Source: Lysobacterales bacterium
GTDB taxonomy: Bacteria > Pseudomonadota > Gammaproteobacteria > Xanthomonadales > Xanthomonadaceae
Length of the DNA stretch: 64,000 nucleotides
Assembly: GCA_017302135.1 (NCBI GenBank)
Contig: JAFLDZ010000003.1
Location: 310,001-374,000, forward strand
Direction: 5' to 3'
Shown piece by piece: positions 61,588 through 64,000 of this stretch (its first letter is position 1; every line of letters starts with the position of its first letter). Below the pieces are notes generated by a model that ran no database searches, was not told the DNA's origin, and saw nothing but the letters and a program-made list of their open reading frames with translations. Made by a program: the position numbers and the translations under genes.

Positions 61588-64000
61588 TCATGCGGCCGGC
61601 TTGCGCGCGATGCACATCATCTGTTCGCGGCCGAGGTGCGCGAACCTGGGCGACCAGTAGAACAGCAGCTCGCAGTCGACGAATCCGGCATCGCGCAGTT
61701 GATCGAGCAGCAGCAGGCCGAAGTGCCGGGAGCGCTGCGCCGCGCCTTCCTGCTCGCCCGGATCGCCGCGCTGCATGGGCTCCATCGGATGCGACACATC
61801 TACCGCGTCCTCGACATTTGCACCGACCACAGTATCGTCGGGCGAACGAGAACCTTCCCCCAACGCGAATGGCCCCGCCCACAGCATCGCCCCGCCCGGG
61901 CGGAGCACTCTGAAGTATTCGGCCAAGGCGGTGGCGGGCTCGGAAATGTCCTCGGGCGCATCGAAGGACAGGAAGAAATCGAAGCTTGCCGCCGGCCACG
62001 TGGTCGGTGCGATGTCTTCGTTGCCAGATGCATTCATGTCTTCGCCGGAGAGCATCTGGTCGGCGGGGTGCCCGCTGGCCCGGGTGTGCGGATAACGCTC
62101 GCGCATCCAGCGGTAAAGCGGCTCGGTCTGCCCGCTGATGTAGATCAGCGAATCGATCGACGGCGCGAGGCGCGAGCCGAAAGCGTGAATGGCCGCGCGG
62201 ATGCGGCTGATGAAGCCGCATTGGGTGCAGTCAAGATGCTCGCACCAGTTCGGCATCGGCCCGCCGTCGCTGCGCATTTCCCGACTGTCGGCGAACCCGC
62301 ACTCGAACCGCGAAGGGCGTCGACAGGCTGCGCAATAGGCCTCGATCGATAAAGACTCGACGCCGGCGGGGATCAGCGCTTCCTCGTGCGCAGTGCGCAG
62401 CGGGTAACGGTCGACCATCTGTGCATGGTAGCGGTCGTAGTCCTCCCGCGATTTCACCGAAGTCGCGGGAAATACGGGCATGCCCACAGCGACCATGCTC
62501 ATGAAGGCGTCGATCCGCTTCAAACCCGCATGCAGAGAATAGGTGTCGGTGACGAAATCGAGACCAGCCTCGCTGATCCGGTCCCATAGCGACGCATCGG
62601 TATACAGACGCACGACCTGATCGGCGAACGCCTGCGGATCGTCGGCAACGAGTATCTGCTCTCCGTCGCGCACGCGCATGCCTTCGACGGCGATGGATGT
62701 CGCGACCGACGGCACGCCGAAGCTCAGACTGGTGCCGAGCTTGCCCTTGATGCCGGCGCCGTAGCGCAACGGGGCGACGCTGATGCGGATGCGGTCGAAC
62801 CAGGGCTTGAGATCTTCCACATAGCCGACCACTTCGACGCCGGAGATCGAGGCCAGCGCATGCACCTGGGGCGGCGGCGCGTTGCCGATCAGGTGCACCT
62901 TGACCTCGGGCAGCCGTGCGCGCACAGACGGCCATACCTGTTCGCAGAAATACACCACGGCATCGACATTCGGCGTATGCGGGAAGCCGCCGATGAACAG
63001 CATGTCGCTTCGCGCCGCATAGCCTCCATTGCGGCCCGGAATATCGACGAACATCAGCGGCAGCAGATGGATGCTCGCATCCGGCAGCTCTTTGGACAGC
63101 ACTTCCAGCTCGTAATCGCTCATCACGATGCTGTAGTCGCAGCGGTCGATCACGTTCAGCTCGCAGGCTTTCCAGCGCAGTGCGGCCTCCAGTTTCTCCG
63201 CCGACCCTTCGATTTCCGCTTCGCGGATGTCGCGCAGATAGTGCAGATCGGAGGTGTTGAGGATGATCTTGGCGGTGGGCGCATGCCGGCGGATCTGATC
63301 GATGTACAGATCGGCGATCGGTGCACGGCACAGGAAGGCATAGCGGTAGTCTGGGCCGGACGCGGCCAGATGCGCCTCGATCGTGCCGATCTCGTCGCCG
63401 CTGAGGCAAGTTACCCCGATGTCCTGCAACTGGCGCGTGTAATGGCCGAGCATCATCAGATCGCTGGGGATGAATACCACTTCGAAGCCGAGATCGACCA
63501 GGATCTTCATCAGATAGAACGCAGTGATCGACCCGGCATCGCAGTCGGGTCGCGGCGTCGACCAGTCGATGAACAGCAGCTTGCCCCTTCCGGTGGGCAT
63601 GCCGGCAACCGCATTGACGGCGCCGGCATTCTTGTAATTAGCCACAGGCACCGCCCGGCGCACGCCGTTGCGATGCACGATCGGATAGATCACGTTGAGC
63701 TGGAGAATGGTATCGCGGACCAGACGCAGGCCGCCGCGACGGTAGACAGACGCGCCTTTCGCGGCCATCGCCATCCAGCCGCCGGAATGATCGCGAGCGC
63801 GGCGTAGCGTGGTCAGCGCGTTGCGTATGCGGCTCCCTGCCCGGGCCGGCGCTGGCGCTGGCGGGGCGGCGACACTGCGCGCCACGGGCTGCACCGTCGC
63901 TGTCGGCAAGACGGCCTCGGCTGTGTCCTGCTCTCTCGACACGGACTCCGCCTGCACGCTGGCCGAGGCGGAGACGGCGACGGACTCCGGCGTATGCAGA
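61588..64000 (-). CDS. Large bifunctional glycosyltransferase-methyltransferase protein (partial, N-terminus outside window)
   Basis: 804 codons are visible and the frame is open to the window edge, so a GTG at 63957 is probably not the start. Low-complexity Ala/Pro segment to residue about 50; then a GT-B/GT4-type glycosyltransferase with LLFIDWSTPRPDCDAGSITA, FLCRAPIADLYIDQI, MLFIGGFPHTPNVDAVVYFC, and APLRYGAGIKGKLGTSLSFG with the conserved Gly-Lys pocket. A Cys-rich zinc-ribbon-like linker (YCAACRRPSRFECGF; WCEHLDCTQCGF) follows, then a class I methyltransferase-like domain (FFLSFDAPEDISEPATALAE; FRVLRPGGAMLWAGPFALG). Target glycan unknown. Confidence 0.85.
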   Translation of the reverse strand, partial: LHTPESVAVSASASVQAESVSREQDTAEAVLPTATVQPVARSVAAPPAPAPARAGSRIRNALTTLRRARDHSGGWMAMAAKGASVYRRGGLRLVRDTILQLNVIYPIVHRNGVRRAVPVANYKNAGAVNAVAGMPTGRGKLLFIDWSTPRPDCDAGSITAFYLMKILVDLGFEVVFIPSDLMMLGHYTRQLQDIGVTCLSGDEIGTIEAHLAASGPDYRYAFLCRAPIADLYIDQIRRHAPTAKIILNTSDLHYLRDIREAEIEGSAEKLEAALRWKACELNVIDRCDYSIVMSDYELEVLSKELPDASIHLLPLMFVDIPGRNGGYAARSDMLFIGGFPHTPNVDAVVYFCEQVWPSVRARLPEVKVHLIGNAPPPQVHALASISGVEVVGYVEDLKPWFDRIRISVAPLRYGAGIKGKLGTSLSFGVPSVATSIAVEGMRVRDGEQILVADDPQAFADQVVRLYTDASLWDRISEAGLDFVTDTYSLHAGLKRIDAFMSMVAVGMPVFPATSVKSREDYDRYHAQMVDRYPLRTAHEEALIPAGVESLSIEAYCAACRRPSRFECGFADSREMRSDGGPMPNWCEHLDCTQCGFISRIRAAIHAFGSRLAPSIDSLIYISGQTEPLYRWMRERYPHTRASGHPADQMLSGEDMNASGNEDIAPTTWPAASFDFFLSFDAPEDISEPATALAEYFRVLRPGGAMLWAGPFALGEGSRSPDDTVVGANVEDAVDVSHPMEPMQRGDPGEQEGAAQRSRHFGLLLLDQLRDAGFVDCELLFYWSPRFAHLGREQMMCIARKPAA

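Noticed and set aside
63950..63960. GTG at 63957 as start of the glycosyltransferase gene
   Set aside because: The frame remains open upstream to the window edge with similar Ala/Ser/Val-rich content and no ribosome binding site is visible, so the true start is probably outside.

Overview
The window is GC-rich chromosomal DNA whose gene content and order (aroK-aroB-small gene-hemE; metX-metB-hom; etfB-etfA beside surface-polysaccharide genes; many TonB/exoprotein genes) fit a member of the Lysobacteraceae/Xanthomonadaceae, probably a Lysobacter/Luteimonas-like gammaproteobacterium. This placement is inference from gene content; no rRNA or tRNA gene is present to confirm it. Almost all of the window is coding, with short intergenic gaps and many 4-nt ATGA start/stop overlaps.

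Layout. 1-5.8 kb: a partial BtuF-like binding protein, a lipoprotein, pdxH, dodecin, then aroK-aroB, a WGR-like gene and hemE. 5.8-12.4 kb: a large hybrid sensor kinase with an AT-rich patch, a yceI-cytochrome b561-yceI operon, a CxxCH haem protein and a glutaredoxin-like protein. 12.4-17.7 kb: sdaA, then the methionine operon metX-metB-hom on the minus strand behind a SAM-I (S-box) riboswitch with a hairpin that covers the metX ribosome binding site. 17.7-22.9 kb: a beta-propeller lipoprotein, an M23 peptidase, tag, prfC and an intergenic cluster of four inverted repeats. 22.9-30.6 kb: small membrane protein, an Asp/Asn hydroxylase-sulfotransferase pair, hemolysin III-like protein, BLUF photoreceptor, Crp/Fnr regulator, a decayed gene, CBS protein, GT2 glycosyltransferase, mtgA and hslO. 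30.7-39.7 kb: an exported protein, a TonB-dependent receptor, a second oxygenase-sulfotransferase pair, GTP-type PEP carboxykinase and a TetR regulator. 39.8-48.9 kb: fadE-like acyl-CoA dehydrogenase, hotdog protein, small membrane proteins, MFS transporter, GMC oxidoreductase and etfBA split by an inverted repeat doublet. 48.9-64 kb: four paralogous secreted proteins that all end in CCR[V/I]PGR, a repeat-bearing metalloprotease, and a GDP-D-glycero-D-manno-heptose operon followed by methyltransferase, repeat lipoprotein and a large glycosyltransferase-methyltransferase that runs off the window.

How it works together. Housekeeping modules (shikimate, haem, methionine, gluconeogenesis and fatty-acid oxidation with its ETF electron acceptor) alternate with an envelope-directed part. 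The most unusual content is (i) the four-member exoprotein family next to a secreted metalloprotease, located where xanthomonads carry a variable polysaccharide locus, and (ii) two independent sulfotransferase-plus-dioxygenase gene pairs, one next to a TonB receptor. Functions of both are unknown; they are the best candidates for an undescribed system.
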